Assembly: GCF_020164745.1 (NCBI RefSeq)
Contig: NZ_JAIUGV010000008.1
Span: 248,001 to 312,000 of the forward strand
Reading direction: 5' to 3'
Length of the DNA stretch: 64,000 nt
Origin: Mesorhizobium sp. ES1-4
Lineage (GTDB): Bacteria; Pseudomonadota; Alphaproteobacteria; Rhizobiales; Rhizobiaceae
The notes beneath the pieces were generated by a model that was not told the origin of the DNA, did no database searches, and saw nothing but the letters and a program-made list of their open reading frames with translations. The stretch's first letter is position 1, and the number at the start of each line of letters is the position of its first letter. This document shows positions 63,061-64,000 of the stretch, in pieces. The translations under genes were made by a program, and so were the position numbers.

Positions 63061-63987
63061 ATGGTCACCCGTCTCTACACGCACCCGATCTTTCTCGAAC
63101 ACATCACCCCTCCCGGTCACCCCGAGCGGCCTGATCGCCTGCGCGCCATCGAACGGGTGCTCGACGACGAAGCCTTTGCCGCGCTTGACCGAGCCAATGC
63201 GCCGCAAGGTGACGAGGCGACCATCCTCTACGCGCATCCCGCTGATTTCGTCGCGCGTGTCCGGGGCGCCATTCCCGACGAAGGCATCGCCCGCATCGAT
63301 GCCGATACCACCGCCAGCCCGAAGAGCTGGCAGGCGGTGATGACGGCGATCGGTGCTGCCAATGCCGCGGTCGACGACGTCTTCGCGGGCCGCGCCGACA
63401 ATGTCTTCGTCGCCGCCCGCCCGCCCGGCCACCACGCCGAAAAGACCACGGCAATGGGTTTCTGCTTCTTCAACACGGCGGCGATCGCCGCCCGCCATGC
63501 GCAGAAGAAGCATGGCGCGGAGCGCGTCGCCGTCGTCGACTGGGACGTGCATCACGGCAACGGCACTCAGGATATTTTCTGGGACGATCCGTCGGTGCTC
63601 TATTGCTCGACGCACCAGATGCCGCTCTACCCCGGCACCGGCGCGAAGAACGAGACCGGGGCCGGCAACATCGTCAACGCGCCGCTGGCGCCGCAGACCG
63701 GCAGCGAGGTGTTTCGCGACGCCTTCCTGTCGCGCGTGCTGCCGTCGATCGATAATTTCGCGCCCGACCTGATCATCATTTCGGCCGGCTTCGACGCACA
63801 CCACCGCGATCCGCTGGCCGAGATCAATCTGACCGAGGACGATTTCGACTGGGCGACCGGCCAGTTGATGCAGCGCGCCGCACGCCATGGCGGTAACCGG
63901 CTCGTCAGCCTGCTCGAGGGCGGCTACGATCTGCAGGGATTGGCATTTTCAGTCGCCGCCCATGTCGGGCGACTGATGAAAGGATGA
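63061..63987 (+). CDS. Histone deacetylase-family hydrolase
   Basis: Zinc-dependent amidohydrolase of 308 aa of the arginase/deacetylase fold (acetoin utilisation AcuC or acetylpolyamine amidohydrolase-like). The catalytic set is present: RPPGHHAEK (His pair, about residues 120-128), VVDWDVHHGNGTQ (Asp and His zinc ligands) and SAGFDAHHRDPL (second Asp ligand). In bacteria such enzymes deacetylate acetylpolyamines or proteins. AAGGG precedes the ATG at 63061. A new ATG follows 4 nt after the stop. Confidence 0.9.
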   Translation: MVTRLYTHPIFLEHITPPGHPERPDRLRAIERVLDDEAFAALDRANAPQGDEATILYAHPADFVARVRGAIPDEGIARIDADTTASPKSWQAVMTAIGAANAAVDDVFAGRADNVFVAARPPGHHAEKTTAMGFCFFNTAAIAARHAQKKHGAERVAVVDWDVHHGNGTQDIFWDDPSVLYCSTHQMPLYPGTGAKNETGAGNIVNAPLAPQTGSEVFRDAFLSRVLPSIDNFAPDLIIISAGFDAHHRDPLAEINLTEDDFDWATGQLMQRAARHGGNRLVSLLEGGYDLQGLAFSVAAHVGRLMKG

Positions 63988-63990
63988 ACG

Positions 63991-64000
63991 ATGACTGGTG
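63991..64000 (+). CDS. Start of the next gene (partial, possibly xseB)
   Basis: An ATG at 63991 follows AAAGGATGAACG and codes Met-Thr-Gly before the window ends. In many rhizobia the exonuclease VII small subunit gene sits here, but three codons cannot prove it. Confidence 0.3.

Overview
The window is a 64 kb stretch of a GC-rich chromosome from an alphaproteobacterium of the Hyphomicrobiales (Rhizobiales), most likely Mesorhizobium or a close relative. The evidence is: a separate F0 ATP synthase operon with paired b and b' subunits; BacA/SbmA; BioR (GntR) with its TTATCTATAA boxes next to bioY; a GTTC-N7-GTTC LexA-type box; split glyQ/glyS; DUF1344 and a DUF6101-like protein; and RIME-like intergenic palindromes. 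Almost all of it is ordinary core chromosome. I see no phage, integrase, transposase, CRISPR array, rRNA or tRNA gene.

Layout. 1-3676: end of a polyamine-type ABC transporter (permease, binding protein, XRE-cupin regulator, ATPase). 3800-5905: small genes, including a 2H phosphoesterase behind a LexA-type box, a SnoaL-like protein, an ArsC/YffB protein and DUF488. 5927-9723: LysR regulator translationally coupled to an M29 aminopeptidase, and an MFS pump. 9837-12144: BacA and a NodB-type deacetylase. 12324-14422: YfgM-like protein and Der GTPase. 14509-18165: LysR/MFS pair and a SleB-type cell wall hydrolase. 18423-21190: atpI-B-E-b'-b with a promoter and a terminator. 21270-23184: AraC regulator with an AhpD-like protein and a membrane protein. 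23396-32209: rnhB, radical SAM protein, glycosyltransferase, PhyH, moaB, ispE, S49 peptidase, trmN6-like gene, DUF2007 and a polyprenyl diphosphate synthase. 32320-33689: bioR-bioY. 33700-36621: DUF1284, a large TPR protein and GNAT. 36817-41125: glyQ, a small secreted ORF, the repeated glyS start region, glyS and a very acidic protein. 41150-49910: two secreted proteins, Sua5/TsaC, an FAD oxidase, the DUF6101-like gene, ubiA, LysR/PhyH and purD. 49928-57889: GH25 muramidase, acyl-CoA dehydrogenase and enoyl-CoA hydratase, pdxH, a surface lipoprotein, DnaJ-like, fabI and a phosphatase. 57949-64000: DUF1344, aroC, ribB, a membrane protein, bluB under a cobalamin riboswitch, and a histone-deacetylase-like hydrolase.

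The most unusual structure is at 38136-38374. The first 15 codons of glyS occur three times in tandem at a 119 bp period. The first two copies open 39-codon mini-ORFs whose TGA overlaps the next ATG (TGATG). Every nucleotide difference among the three 15-codon blocks is synonymous. This looks like either a coupled leader-peptide relay or an insertion that rebuilt the start of the gene it entered. I do not know of a description of it.

Other points of interest are a LexA-type box before a 2H RNA ligase-like gene, a BluB that reads 148 nt into the opposing gene, an Asp/Glu-rich protein after glyS, a small secreted ORF between glyQ and glyS, and a RibB whose GTP cyclohydrolase II domain lacks the zinc cysteines.
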